A stretch of 64,000 bases of DNA from Bin87 sp965116565 (GCA_965116565.1 OZ220699.1:3596001-3660000); one strand, 5' to 3'; shown: positions 40,919-49,375, counted from the stretch's first letter. The notes: a model not told the origin generated them from the sequence alone. Numbers and translations are program-made.

Positions 40919-42961
40919 CTACACCGCAGTCAGCCACCAGCGCGCCTCGCCATCGCCGCCGGCGCGGACGTTGAGCGCCATGCCCTCCAGCAACCACGCG
41001 CCGGCGATGCCCAGGGCCTCTGCCTGCACCTCCACCACGTCCGACAGGCTGCCCTCAGTTACCGAACGGTGATTGGCCGCGCTCAACAGTGGCAAGACCA
41101 CCTCAAGGTGCTGCCGCGGCCCGGAATACTCTGCCAGTCGCGCCTCAGCCGCAGCGTAGTTGTCGGTGTACCGGCAGTTGACCAACTGACCGCGGCCGGT
41201 ATTCAAGGGGGCCTCGGCGGCTGTCGACTCCGCTCGCGCCGCGCTGGAACTCTGCGTTCGCCAGCAGTGGTCGGCGTGGAGGTCGAGGGCCTGCAGGTAG
41301 GCCGGAGCGGTACCGGCGTTGGTGATGCGCATTACCTGGCCTCGGCCGGCGATGCCGGACTCCGACTCGGAGAGCACCGCAACGGTGATGTCCCCGGTGA
41401 CGTCAGTGCCAACGCCGGCAGCATCATCGGTGGCGCGGTAGTCAGTTCCGGCTACCGGAGTCTGCAATCCCGCAATTGCATCCCAAGCGTCCGTCGCCGC
41501 CAGCACCAGTTGCTCGCTGCCGGCCGGAATCTCCAGGGCTTCGTTGAGACTCCAGACCCGTTGTCTCCCAGAGTCCAACGAACGACGGTAGCGGAAGGTG
41601 ACCGCATCATCCACGGCATCCGCGCCGTCGTGGCGTTTCATACCGGCGGCGTAGGGATCACCAGCGACCGCGGTATCCCCAATCGTGAACCTGGCCAGGG
41701 CTGCGGGATCAAGATGGTCGCGGATGTCGGACCGCACCGACGCGGCTTCCAGCCGGACACGCCCCAACCCGTCGGCGTAGATGAACCCATGCTCCTCGCG
41801 CTGCAGGCGGCGCAAGGCGCGGGCGGCAGAGACGTCCCAGACCGAACGCGGTCCTCCCGTCAGCAGCAATCGCCCGTCGTCCAGCGCGTACTCATGGGGC
41901 AACAACCCAGCCCAACCCAAAATTGCCGCGGCCACGTTGCCCGAGCGCATCAGGCCGCCGGCCAAAGCGCGATGCAAGGGCGCATCATCCAATCGATGGC
42001 AAACATCCTCGGCGGCGACGTGGCACACGCCCGAGTCGAAATCGGGCTCGATGCCGGTGATGTGCCCGCTGAACAGGGTGCGGCCCACCGCAAAATCGGC
42101 CCACGTGTCCTGGCTGCTGCGAAAACCATGCCACAGGCCATGTCGCCCCGAGTCCGGGGAGTCGGCGATGCCCGTGGCGGCCAGGATTTCCCGGCGGCTG
42201 GCGTCGGCATGTCCGAGTTGGATGGCGTAAATGCGCACGCTGCCGGCGGTCTGTTGAACCTCGAGGTCGTACCACACTCCGGCATCCAACGGAGTTCCGT
42301 CGGCAAGTCCAGTGACGGTCCGCCCTGACACCCGCTCCAGGATGGTTGAATCGCTGGCGAACCGCAAGCGCAGGCAATCGTCCCGGGCGACGCACCGCAG
42401 CACCAATCCGCCGAGGCCGCTGCTGCCACGCCGGTACCGCACCGTCAACGTCGCGAACGGGTCGCCGGTGTCCAGCAACGCCACCGCATCCGAGGGCGGC
42501 CAGCCTCCACCCTGGCCGGCGACCATTCCGTTGGTGGCCGAGAAGCCGTTGCCGGGGACCGCCAGCACAGTCCACTCCAAGCCACTTGCCGTGGTACGAC
42601 CGCGCAGGTCCGCTGAGGCGCCATTCTCCGTGGAAAAGTCGTCGTGGATCCGACCGGCGCGCAACCGGACCGTCCGGACCGCGCGCACGTTAGCGCCCAG
42701 CGCCGCGCCGGGATTGCCAGGCGTATAGCGATGGTCGTCGTTCCTGAGGGTAAGCGCCAACTTGGCCGGCGGGGCGAACTCCGGAACCGGGAGGCCAGTT
42801 CGGCCCCAGCGCCAGCGCAACGCCAGCACGTCGGCGGACGCATCCGCGATCGCGGCGTCCCAGGAACCGTCGCCGGCCCAATCTATCCATGTCTGCCAAC
42901 GCAGGGGCGTTTCGGGAATACGCCCGACCGACCGTGTTCCGCCACCTGTATTCATCATCAT
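40919..42961 (-). CDS. Phage-type tail hub/receptor-binding protein with inserted lectin-like domain
   Basis: About 680 residues from ATG 42961 (GGAGGTTCACAAAGAAT upstream). N-terminal RWQTWIDWAGDGSW and PEFAPPAKLALTLRNDDHRYTPGN form a tail-hub-like beta domain. Residues ~100-280 (DDFSTENGASADLRGR, ATLTVRYRRGSSGLGGLVL, GVWYDLEVQQTAGSVRIYA) look like a concanavalin/LamG jellyroll, i.e. a carbohydrate-binding insert. The hub continues with FSGHITGIEPDFDSGVCHVAAED and later YRRSLDSGRQRVWSLNEAL. This fits a siphovirus-like tail/baseplate hub with a nested receptor-binding module. It is the last minus-strand gene of the cluster. Confidence 0.65.
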   Translation of the reverse strand: MMMNTGGGTRSVGRIPETPLRWQTWIDWAGDGSWDAAIADASADVLALRWRWGRTGLPVPEFAPPAKLALTLRNDDHRYTPGNPGAALGANVRAVRTVRLRAGRIHDDFSTENGASADLRGRTTASGLEWTVLAVPGNGFSATNGMVAGQGGGWPPSDAVALLDTGDPFATLTVRYRRGSSGLGGLVLRCVARDDCLRLRFASDSTILERVSGRTVTGLADGTPLDAGVWYDLEVQQTAGSVRIYAIQLGHADASRREILAATGIADSPDSGRHGLWHGFRSSQDTWADFAVGRTLFSGHITGIEPDFDSGVCHVAAEDVCHRLDDAPLHRALAGGLMRSGNVAAAILGWAGLLPHEYALDDGRLLLTGGPRSVWDVSAARALRRLQREEHGFIYADGLGRVRLEAASVRSDIRDHLDPAALARFTIGDTAVAGDPYAAGMKRHDGADAVDDAVTFRYRRSLDSGRQRVWSLNEALEIPAGSEQLVLAATDAWDAIAGLQTPVAGTDYRATDDAAGVGTDVTGDITVAVLSESESGIAGRGQVMRITNAGTAPAYLQALDLHADHCWRTQSSSAARAESTAAEAPLNTGRGQLVNCRYTDNYAAAEARLAEYSGPRQHLEVVLPLLSAANHRSVTEGSLSDVVEVQAEALGIAGAWLLEGMALNVRAGGDGEARWWLTAV

Positions 42962-43089
42962 ATTCTTTGTGAACCTCCATGCACTGGTATCAATGCACAT
43001 CCGGTACCTAACATGTGCAGCAATGTCGGCTTTGACTGGCGCAGCGCCTTCCACAGGAGTAGCATTGGGAGCGCCGGGAGGGTGAAATC

Positions 43090-43752
43090 ATGCCCCTGTA
43101 TTGGATATCGTACAGTTCGGACGATGACCCGCAGCGTCGCAGGCGACCGGGACGCGAAAGGCGCTGGCGGTGGCCATGGGAATGGTTCCGGCGAGGGCCA
43201 CGCGCCCCGAGGCCCGTCGCGATCGACAACCGCCGCTCCCGGGGAGGCGGCGAACGACGCAGCATCTGGCCCCTGCTGTTGCTGCTGTTGCTCCTTCTGC
43301 TGCTCCTGCCAATTGGCGCGTATTTCCTGCTCGACGAATGGGACGACTCCGAGGAAACCGAGCGGGTGGCCAGCACCGGGGAGCCCGCTCCGCCACCCGG
43401 CCCGGCCGGTGGATCGGGCATCCTTCCAGGTGCGGCAATCGTCGGCGACCCCGACCTCGTACCGGACGGGGGCAACGTGGCGGCCTCCTTGCCGGACCTG
43501 ACATCCCTGGACATCAACGGAGATACGAAGTTCATGGACCTGGGCGACACATCATGCCAGGAGGAACGATACGTGCTCATGACCGACGGAAAGGCGCACG
43601 CCATAGAGCGGCTTGACGACGAAACCGTTGAGGCCCTGGCCCGCTCGGATACCCCCATCGACACCATCGCCCTAGACGCCGACACCGATGCCACGCACCT
43701 GCAGACCATTGCGGAGCGCACCGGCGGCACCTTCACCCGGATGGAGCGGTAG
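43090..43752 (+). CDS. Single-TM protein with partial von Willebrand A-like domain
   Basis: 220 residues. The N-terminal 60 residues are Arg/Trp-rich (GRERRWRWPWEWFRRG), then a poly-Leu TM helix (LLLLLLLLLLLLPIGAYFLL), a Pro/Gly linker, and a C-terminal domain (about 150-220) with ERYVLMTDGKAH, TPIDTIALDADTDATHLQTI and AERTGGTFTRM. This is the second half of a VWA domain; the N-terminal MIDAS half (DxSxS) is missing. ATG 43090 follows GGGAGGGTGAAATC. It lies opposite in direction to the surrounding capsid/tail genes, like an accessory (moron) gene. Confidence 0.6.
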   Translation: MPLYWISYSSDDDPQRRRRPGRERRWRWPWEWFRRGPRAPRPVAIDNRRSRGGGERRSIWPLLLLLLLLLLLLPIGAYFLLDEWDDSEETERVASTGEPAPPPGPAGGSGILPGAAIVGDPDLVPDGGNVAASLPDLTSLDINGDTKFMDLGDTSCQEERYVLMTDGKAHAIERLDDETVEALARSDTPIDTIALDADTDATHLQTIAERTGGTFTRMER

Positions 43753-43915
43753 CGCCGCTGGATGCCCGCTGGCCTGACGAAATCGCCATCCGCAAAAGGA
43801 GAACTCGCAACAAAGTCCCTGAGCAACCTGGCAACCATTAAATATCCACAACTATTGCATTCAAAGACTGGCCGCGGCATAATCCTGCCAAACATCCCGG
43901 TTGTCAGTGTTCCAA

Positions 43916-44284
43916 ATGAACCCCACTGAGATCTACATCCTCTACGCCTTCCTGGGCTTCATCACCGTTCTGCTGGTTACGATTGTCGGTATATTGATAC
44001 GGCAGTCATTTACCATTGGCTCAATCCAGGGCCAACTCAACGGTCTCAATGAGCGCATCAACGGCCTCCATGAGATCATTAATGGCCTCAATGAGCGCAT
44101 TAACGGCATCGAGGGTCGGATCGAACGGCTGCAGCAGGAGGTGGCGAACTTCCGGGAGCAACTCGCCGAAATGCGAGGAATGATTCGGGCCCTGCATGAT
44201 CGGATCGACCTGCTCATGCGGCATCACCACGACGACGAGGGACGGGTGGTAATCGTTCCGGAGGAAGTGCAGGCCGCCGATTGA
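43916..44284 (+). CDS. Membrane-anchored coiled-coil protein, 122 aa
   Basis: MNPTEIYILYAFLGFITVLLVTIV gives one N-terminal TM helix. It is followed by a coiled coil made of INGLNERINGLHE-type repeats (residues 40-90, with N-G-(L/I)-x-E-x-I units) and a charged C-terminus with HHHDDEGRVVIVPEE. ATG 43916 is chosen; the upstream TTG 43901 is less likely. Similar short TM-plus-coiled-coil proteins occur as phage-associated accessory proteins or holin/spanin-like factors, but this one has no specific match. It is on the plus strand within the minus-strand tail cluster. Confidence 0.55.
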   Translation: MNPTEIYILYAFLGFITVLLVTIVGILIRQSFTIGSIQGQLNGLNERINGLHEIINGLNERINGIEGRIERLQQEVANFREQLAEMRGMIRALHDRIDLLMRHHHDDEGRVVIVPEEVQAAD

Positions 44285-44288
44285 CGCA

Positions 44289-44717
44289 TCACGGCCAGAC
44301 TCCCAACTCAACCGGACCGTTCTGCCGAAACGTGGCATCGAACCGCACCGGCTCGCCGGCCCGGCTGCGGATCCGGTAGGACAGGCACACGAACGTCCCC
44401 GACACCCGTCGTTGGCCCGGCGCGCGGCCGGCCGGGCCGTACTCCACCGCAACGGATAGCCCCACAACGCCCGACAGGACGGCGTCCGGCCCGATGTCCG
44501 GGGTATCGTCCCATCGGCCGGACAGAGTGAACTCCTGCGAGGACGCCGGGCCGGCCAACGTCCGCGCCGCCGTGTCGTTCACGCCGGCAATGTCCCGCCC
44601 GGCGAACATTCTGCCCAACGGCCCGACGTGTTCGACCCACGGTGACAGGTCGCGGAGGGTTCCGCTGGCGTCCGCCAGGGCCACGTAGCTGCGGCCGGAA
44701 CTGGAATATCCGGTCAT
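44289..44717 (-). CDS. Phage-type tail protein (tail tube-like)
   Basis: About 142 residues from ATG 44717. MTGYSSSGRSYVALADASGT, DLSPWVEHVGPLGRMFAGRD, FTLSGRWDDTPDIGPDAVLSG and VFVCLSYRIRSRAGEPVRFD-type strands give a beta-rich protein of the size of a siphovirus tail tube subunit. The upstream frame extension to 44873 is not used because the connector gene ends at 44720. It follows the connector gene with a 2-base gap, so it belongs to the capsid/tail operon. The assignment rests on position and fold-type, not on a clear motif. Confidence 0.5.
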   Translation of the reverse strand: MTGYSSSGRSYVALADASGTLRDLSPWVEHVGPLGRMFAGRDIAGVNDTAARTLAGPASSQEFTLSGRWDDTPDIGPDAVLSGVVGLSVAVEYGPAGRAPGQRRVSGTFVCLSYRIRSRAGEPVRFDATFRQNGPVELGVWP

Positions 44718-44719
44718 GC

Positions 44720-45568
44720 TCACACTCCCAGCACCGGGCTGCGACGGCGGTATGGGGCAAGCAAAGTCCGCACCGTGGGGGAGACGCCGCCAACGTCCGC
44801 CGCCTCGCCTTCCGGTGGCCGGAATGGGCCCGTCAGCCTCTCCCGCCACCAGACGGCGGCCTGCAGCAGGCACGCTTCCGCGACGCCTCCGGGGTAGCGG
44901 TACAACGAAACGGGCGCGCCCATCGCGTGCGATTCCGGCTCCGTCCCGTTGATCCCGCGCTGCACTGTCACCGTCAACGTGCCCTGGCCATCAACGGCAA
45001 CAGCCAGGCCGTACAACTGCTCATCGTCGATGCGGATGGTATGTCCCGCCGACAGTGGAACAGCGCCGTCGCCGGACGCCAGCATCAGCGCGCCATCACC
45101 GGCGCCGACCTGCGCGTTGCCGCTCACCCGCAAACCGGAATCCTCGCGCACATCGTTGTATCCCCAGACGCCGTCAACCATCACGCCGGCGCGGCACAGG
45201 GGAAAGCGGCGCCGCGCTCCCGATGCCAGCAGGATGCGCGTGTAGGGACGTCCGCCCGGTACGGTGGGCGCGGCGTTCAGCGGATACAGCAGCCAGTCAG
45301 ACGACGGCCAAGCCACCCATTCGCCGGACGCTTCACGCACGCGCAGTTCCCGCGCCGCCACGAGGTCGGGCACCGTCAGAGACGCCCTGCCGGTCCCATC
45401 GAACCGGCGCTCCCCGTGTACCGGAGCGAACCGGCGGCCGCAGTAGCCGTCGATCCAGCGGGACGCCGCCTCCAGCATCTCGAGCAGACGGGCGTCGTGG
45501 GTGTCGTCCGGCGTGTTCAGCGCCGCCGGTGATTTCAGCGTCGCCAGGTCCGCGTAAGCATTTGCCAT
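44720..45568 (-). CDS. Phage-type head-tail connector protein
   Basis: 282 residues. MANAYADLATLKSPAALNTPDD and LLEMLEAASRWIDGYCGRRF are the typical start of gp6/head-tail connector (Phage_connect-like) proteins: a helical region with a conserved aromatic 'ID..C.R.F' patch. The rest is beta-rich (VHGERRFDGTGRASLTVPDL, PYTRILLASGARRRF) with the C-terminal helix VAEACLLQAAVWWRERLTG. It lies between the capsid gene and the tail tube gene. It would join the portal ring to the tail; no portal gene is in the window. Confidence 0.6.
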   Translation of the reverse strand: MANAYADLATLKSPAALNTPDDTHDARLLEMLEAASRWIDGYCGRRFAPVHGERRFDGTGRASLTVPDLVAARELRVREASGEWVAWPSSDWLLYPLNAAPTVPGGRPYTRILLASGARRRFPLCRAGVMVDGVWGYNDVREDSGLRVSGNAQVGAGDGALMLASGDGAVPLSAGHTIRIDDEQLYGLAVAVDGQGTLTVTVQRGINGTEPESHAMGAPVSLYRYPGGVAEACLLQAAVWWRERLTGPFRPPEGEAADVGGVSPTVRTLLAPYRRRSPVLGV

Positions 45569-45603
45569 TCAGCATCCTCCGTTCCATGTGTTTGACCGTT
45601 TGC

Positions 45604-45631
45604 GTAGGGGTGAACAATCATTCACCCCTAC
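45604..45631. repeat. Intergenic palindrome, GTAGGGG-type, inside the capsid operon
   Basis: Perfect arms GTAGGGGTGAA and TTCACCCCTAC around CAATCA, followed by GGTTGCTG. The tail matches that of palindrome copy A at 1187. It lies between the major capsid and connector genes, so the element has inserted into a phage-type operon. Confidence 0.85.
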
Positions 45632-45645
45632 GGTTGCTGCGTTCC

Positions 45646-46977
45646 CTAAACCGTGATGTTGTATTGGAGCGCGGTGTGCGTTGCCGATGAGCGGGTTCCG
45701 GTGCGTTCCATAAAGGCCAAACGCATGCTGACCACCATGATGTTCTGACGCTTCTGGATGTCCCGGGTGGTTTCGATCATCAGCTCGCGGCGGAATCCGA
45801 GTCGCCACTGGGTCCGGTTGACCACCAACAGGCGGCCCTTGGTGTTGGTGTTGCTGCCGTCGGTCACCTTGCCGTCGGCGTCGGATTTCGCCATCTGCTC
45901 GGACACGACGACGGGGATGCCGTCCACCTGGGCCAGTTGGCCGTTGAGCAGCGTGGCCTGGGGACCCAGCTTGTCCAGCGTGCGGAACTCGCTGATGGCC
46001 AGCGACTTGATGTAGGTTCCCACGTCGGCGATGTAGGCCAGTTCCGAGGGGCGCACGCCGTACTTGCCCAGGAGGCCACGCGCCTCGTTGAACATGTCGG
46101 CGCTGGGCTCGGCGCCGTGGTCGTTGCCCTGCCCGGTGTTGTCCACCAGGGGCAGGTGAATCAGCCCGTCAAACCCCAGCAGCCAATGGGCCTTGCCGGC
46201 CGTGGATGCGGCGATGGTCGCGCCGTCGGCGTTGATGTTGTTCTGAGCCGTGGTGTCGGCGTTGAGCAGCACGTCGTCGATCACCTCAACAGCGTTGCGT
46301 ACCAGGGTGCTGCGAACCTCTGCCGCCATGGCGATGACGGCGTCCTCGTCGAGGGTCAGCGACCAGGGCACCTCGGCCACCAGTTCGCGGGCGGTGAGGG
46401 TCTGACGGGCCGTGGTGAGCGCGGTCTCCGTGGTTGCGGTGTTCTCCACGCCCGGGTACCACGACACGTTCCCGAGTTGCAGCGGGATTTCAAACGGGTT
46501 GGTGGGCATGTCCACCCGGGTGAACAGCGAAGCGACGTGAGTGTCCACGTTGATGTCCGCCCACAGCGCGGCGGCCTCGCCGGTGGCGACCAGTTCGTCT
46601 CCGCCGCCGGCGGTGGCGCTGTCCATGGCGGCCTTCAGGTTTGCCTGCCAGTCGGCGAGGAGGCGCGGGTTAGTGTCGCCCGGCTCACGCTGCTGCGACG
46701 CCAGGACGCTGCGCACGCAGGCCAGGTCCAGCGCATCCATTCCCTGGTACTTGCCGAAGGGCACGCGGGGCCGGTCGCCGGGGTTGCCGTAGCGCGCCAG
46801 CATGGCCTGCCGTTCCCCGGCGCGCTGCTTCTCGGTGATCTCGCCGACGGCGCGGCTCAGGCGGGACAGTTCCTCCTGCAGCGGCGGGATGTCGGCGTCC
46901 AGCCGCTGGCGGTAGAAATCGCGCACCTCGGCGACTTCGTTCTTGATGGTGTCCAGTTCCCATGTTGAAAGGGTCAT
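45646..46977 (-). CDS. HK97-fold major capsid protein
   Basis: 443 residues from ATG 46977. The N-terminal ~105 residues are a coiled-coil delta domain (TIKNEVAEVRDFYRQRLDAD, EELSRLSRAVGEITEKQR), removed during maturation in HK97-type phages. The rest shows the capsid fold: VDTHVASLFTRVDMPTNPFE, ARELVAEVPWSLTLDEDAVI, VRSTLVRNAVEVIDDVLLNA, ELAYIADVGTYIKSLAISE and the C-terminal RQNIMVVSMRLAFMERTG-like strand (QKRQNIMVVSMRLAFMERT). The protease gene lies just upstream. It would form the icosahedral shell of a phage or gene-transfer-agent-like particle. Encapsulin is less likely because of the delta domain and adjacent protease. Confidence 0.85.
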   Translation of the reverse strand: MTLSTWELDTIKNEVAEVRDFYRQRLDADIPPLQEELSRLSRAVGEITEKQRAGERQAMLARYGNPGDRPRVPFGKYQGMDALDLACVRSVLASQQREPGDTNPRLLADWQANLKAAMDSATAGGGDELVATGEAAALWADINVDTHVASLFTRVDMPTNPFEIPLQLGNVSWYPGVENTATTETALTTARQTLTARELVAEVPWSLTLDEDAVIAMAAEVRSTLVRNAVEVIDDVLLNADTTAQNNINADGATIAASTAGKAHWLLGFDGLIHLPLVDNTGQGNDHGAEPSADMFNEARGLLGKYGVRPSELAYIADVGTYIKSLAISEFRTLDKLGPQATLLNGQLAQVDGIPVVVSEQMAKSDADGKVTDGSNTNTKGRLLVVNRTQWRLGFRRELMIETTRDIQKRQNIMVVSMRLAFMERTGTRSSATHTALQYNITV

Positions 46978-47026
46978 AAACTTGCAAAGCTCCTTGTGAT
47001 TGACTGGTTCTGTTTCTGGTTCCCGG

Positions 47027-47683
47027 TCAGGCGCGCAAACCCCGCAGCAAGCCGACCACCTCTCCGGCAGCGTCGGCACGATGGGTCAGCAATGCGCCCC
47101 GGTTGGCCGGCACCGGCACCGCGCTGATCTCCAGCAGTTCCTGCTCCAGGAACTTGATGCCCAGGAACGCCCCGGTACGCGCATCCCGCCGTTCCTCGAA
47201 CCGCAGCGGACGAAACCCGACGGACACGCCCTGCTGGTAACCCTGGCGGTACAGGCCCTCGACCTCGCGGGCGAACTCCGTGGGCGCGAATTCCAGCCGG
47301 GCCAGCAGCGCACCGCCATCGCGCCACACGGATTGGGTCCTGCCGATGGCGGGCCGGCGGTAGTCGTGGGCCCACAGGACAACGGGATTCTCGCGGTAAG
47401 CGTCCAGCCGCCAGCCCTCGGGCGCGACGGTGTCGCCGTGGCGGTCGACAGCGCCGGTGGACACAATGAAGGTAAGCGTTCCCCCCGGTGCGGCGTTTTT
47501 GTCGTAGTGGCCAGCGTGGCTGCCGGCCGCATCGAAGCCGGACACGCGCGCTGCCGGCTCCGCCAGGGTCCCCCACTTGCACACCATGGGCGCGTCGCCG
47601 CCGCCGCGGGCGCAGGCGGCCAGCGCGCGGAGCAGGGCAACGCGGTCAGCGGCGGGATCAGGCCAGCGGCCATCGTTCATCAT
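47027..47683 (-). CDS. HK97-family prohead protease
   Basis: About 218 residues from ATG 47683, preceded by AAGGAGGTTGCG. The middle holds the S78/U35 protease pattern: GTLTFIVSTGAVDRHGDTVA, ENPVVLWAHDYRRPAIGRT (catalytic His), GYQQGVSVGFRPLRFEE (catalytic Ser) and LLEISAVPVPANRGALL. It processes the capsid delta domain during head assembly. The gene ends 50 bases before the major capsid gene. Upstream, where a portal gene would normally be, is the plus-strand hicBA pair. Confidence 0.85.
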   Translation of the reverse strand: MMNDGRWPDPAADRVALLRALAACARGGGDAPMVCKWGTLAEPAARVSGFDAAGSHAGHYDKNAAPGGTLTFIVSTGAVDRHGDTVAPEGWRLDAYRENPVVLWAHDYRRPAIGRTQSVWRDGGALLARLEFAPTEFAREVEGLYRQGYQQGVSVGFRPLRFEERRDARTGAFLGIKFLEQELLEISAVPVPANRGALLTHRADAAGEVVGLLRGLRA

Positions 47684-47863
47684 CGCAACCTCCTTGAATG
47701 ACAAGCCGGCGCGATGGCGAGTCGGAGGACCCGCAGGCAGCAAAAAGCCGGCGGAACCGACCCGGCAACAGGTCAGTCCCACCGGCATGTGCTTGATTGA
47801 TTTAGTTCAGGTTAGAGGATGGCAGGCGGGGGCGTCAACGGGGCGGTGTCATCACCGCAAAGA

Positions 47864-47891
47864 TTGTCCTGCCAATGAACTGCGCTACAAT
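47864..47891 (+). promoter_or_regulatory. Probable promoter of hicBA
   Basis: TTGTCC (47864-47869), 16-base spacer, TACAAT (47886-47891), 31 bases before the HicB start. HicB proteins often repress this type of promoter. Confidence 0.45.
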
Positions 47892-47921
47892 GACCGTAGC
47901 CCGTTACTTTGAGGCCGGACC

Positions 47922-48260
47922 ATGGTTGAAGCCGCCCGAGAAACTATCCAGGTATTTCACAGCGACGCCCAGGGCGCCCTGGATTTCGCAATCACCCTAA
48001 CCTGCACCTACAGCCAGGAGGGAGATAGATGGGTGGGCATCTGCGACGAGTTGGGCACGTCGACGTTTGCCGATACACTGGATCAGATCCGCACAGAGCT
48101 ACAGGAAGCCGTGGAGTTGCAACTGAACGAGGTTGAACGGATCACCGATATCAGAGGATACCTGGCTGATAATGAGGTACCCATTCGTCCGGTGCGTCAA
48201 CCTGAGCAGGCTGGATTCTCCGTGGCCGTAGGTAGCGATCTTGAATATATCGGGGCGTGA
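47922..48260 (+). CDS. hicB: HicB-like antitoxin
   Basis: 112 residues. The partial RNase H-like fold of HicB is visible: ALDFAITLTCTYSQEGDRWVG and ICDELGTSTFADTLDQIRTELQEAVELQL, followed by a C-terminal tail with IRPVRQPEQAGFSVA. No clear C-terminal DNA-binding helix-turn-helix is seen. GAGGCCGGACC precedes the ATG. The stop overlaps the hicA start by 20 bases, so the two are co-translated. It would neutralise HicA. Confidence 0.8.
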   Translation: MVEAARETIQVFHSDAQGALDFAITLTCTYSQEGDRWVGICDELGTSTFADTLDQIRTELQEAVELQLNEVERITDIRGYLADNEVPIRPVRQPEQAGFSVAVGSDLEYIGA

Positions 48261-48492
48261 GTTGATGCGCCTGCTGGAGCGGGACGGGTGGACGCGGGGA
48301 CGCCGTGCCAATCACGGCATTTTCTTTTACAAGCAATTTCACGGCGAAAACAGGCCACGCACCACCGTAATACCGGACAAATCCGAAGTGTTGCCCAACG
48401 GAACTCTCGGCGCAATCCTCGGCCCGAAGCAGACCGGCATCGGGAGGGTTGGTCTGCAAGGGTTGATTGACGCAGACAGGCGATCAATTTAA
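48241..48492 (+). CDS. hicA: HicA-like mRNA interferase toxin
   Basis: 83 residues from TTG 48241. GRELMRLLERDGWTRGRRANHGIFFY contains the double-stranded RNA-binding-like helix and the catalytic His, followed by TTVIPDKSEVLPNGTLGAIL, the conserved basic-proline strand. HicA cleaves mRNA without ribosomes. The order antitoxin-first is inverted relative to the classical hicAB but is common. It lies at the right edge of the capsid/tail cluster. Confidence 0.8.
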   Translation: MNISGRELMRLLERDGWTRGRRANHGIFFYKQFHGENRPRTTVIPDKSEVLPNGTLGAILGPKQTGIGRVGLQGLIDADRRSI

Positions 48493-48508
48493 CGTTAGGT
48501 TGTTGACT

Positions 48509-49375
48509 CTATTCAGTATTGCTTGATACACCGTTAGTCGCTGCGGCGCCGACGCGTTTCAAATGAGCTTCAATAGTCTCGACAATGGCGTCGTGCGGCA
48601 CTACCACTCCGAGACCGGAGTTTTCCTCAAAAATCATTCTTGGCCTGTTGGTCTGAGTGCTTATGGCGATCTCCTTATATGTCAGATATGAAGCCACCAT
48701 TCCGATTAACCCACACCTCGTGTTCGACTTCGTTCCTTTGATCGATGCGACTTCGGGCTTTAGCAATACTGGTCCTCCACTGTTTCCCGGGAAAATCGAT
48801 GCATCGATCAAAAACGTTTGAGAACCTCCCTGTAACCAATCTTGCGCTCTCGCAATGATTCCTTGTCGGACGATTGCATAATTCCGTTGTTCTCCAGCTT
48901 GCCCTAATGGGAATCCTAAAACGAACACGCCGTCACCCTCGCTGACCTCAGATTCTCTCGCTTGCTCCAGATTGAAAGTTTGCTCGTCTCCTGGGAACCA
49001 GTGGAACTCAATGCCGTCTCCTTTCAGCGCGTTTGGATTGAGTCGCAAAACTGCGGCATCTATGGCAGGGTCTGGATGGACGGTCCACCCGGTCGATCCG
49101 TCCGGTTCCGTCAACTGCAAAGCGTAAATGTTGGCACCGGAACCCGTGGGGCGATTGAAACGGGCTTGAATAACCGGTTGGCGATTCGCCGCACCCTCAA
49201 AGACATGTCGATTGGTCACCAAATAGACGAAGTACCGTTTTTTGTCATTCTCGTCCGTTTCTCCGGACGGATGACCATATAAGAATCCCGTAGCGTTGAA
49301 TTCGGTCTCTCCCTGCGGATTCGGCTGTCCAAGCGCGACTACTGTATTCAAAAATGCCGGCGGCAACAATGCCAC
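48509..49375 (-). CDS. Trypsin-like serine protease (S1 family, Trypsin_2)
   Basis: 288 residues. Catalytic His in LVTNRHVFEG, Asp in PAIDAAVLRL, Ser in IFPGNSGGPVLLKP, in the right order and spacing for a DegP/S1-type protease. GYPLGQ-like FVLGFPLGQAGEQRN precedes the Ser region. No signal peptide is visible, so it is cytosolic or exported in another way. There is no PDZ domain. Base composition is less GC-rich than the neighbours, suggesting recent acquisition; stand-alone trypsin-like proteases of this type often occur in defence islands. Converges on hicA. Confidence 0.82.
   Translation of the reverse strand: MALLPPAFLNTVVALGQPNPQGETEFNATGFLYGHPSGETDENDKKRYFVYLVTNRHVFEGAANRQPVIQARFNRPTGSGANIYALQLTEPDGSTGWTVHPDPAIDAAVLRLNPNALKGDGIEFHWFPGDEQTFNLEQARESEVSEGDGVFVLGFPLGQAGEQRNYAIVRQGIIARAQDWLQGGSQTFLIDASIFPGNSGGPVLLKPEVASIKGTKSNTRCGLIGMVASYLTYKEIAISTQTNRPRMIFEENSGLGVVVPHDAIVETIEAHLKRVGAAATNGVSSNTE

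Noticed and set aside
45646..46977. Encapsulin instead of a phage capsid protein
   Set aside because: A delta-type coiled-coil N-terminus, an adjacent prohead protease and connector/tail genes point to a phage-type shell.
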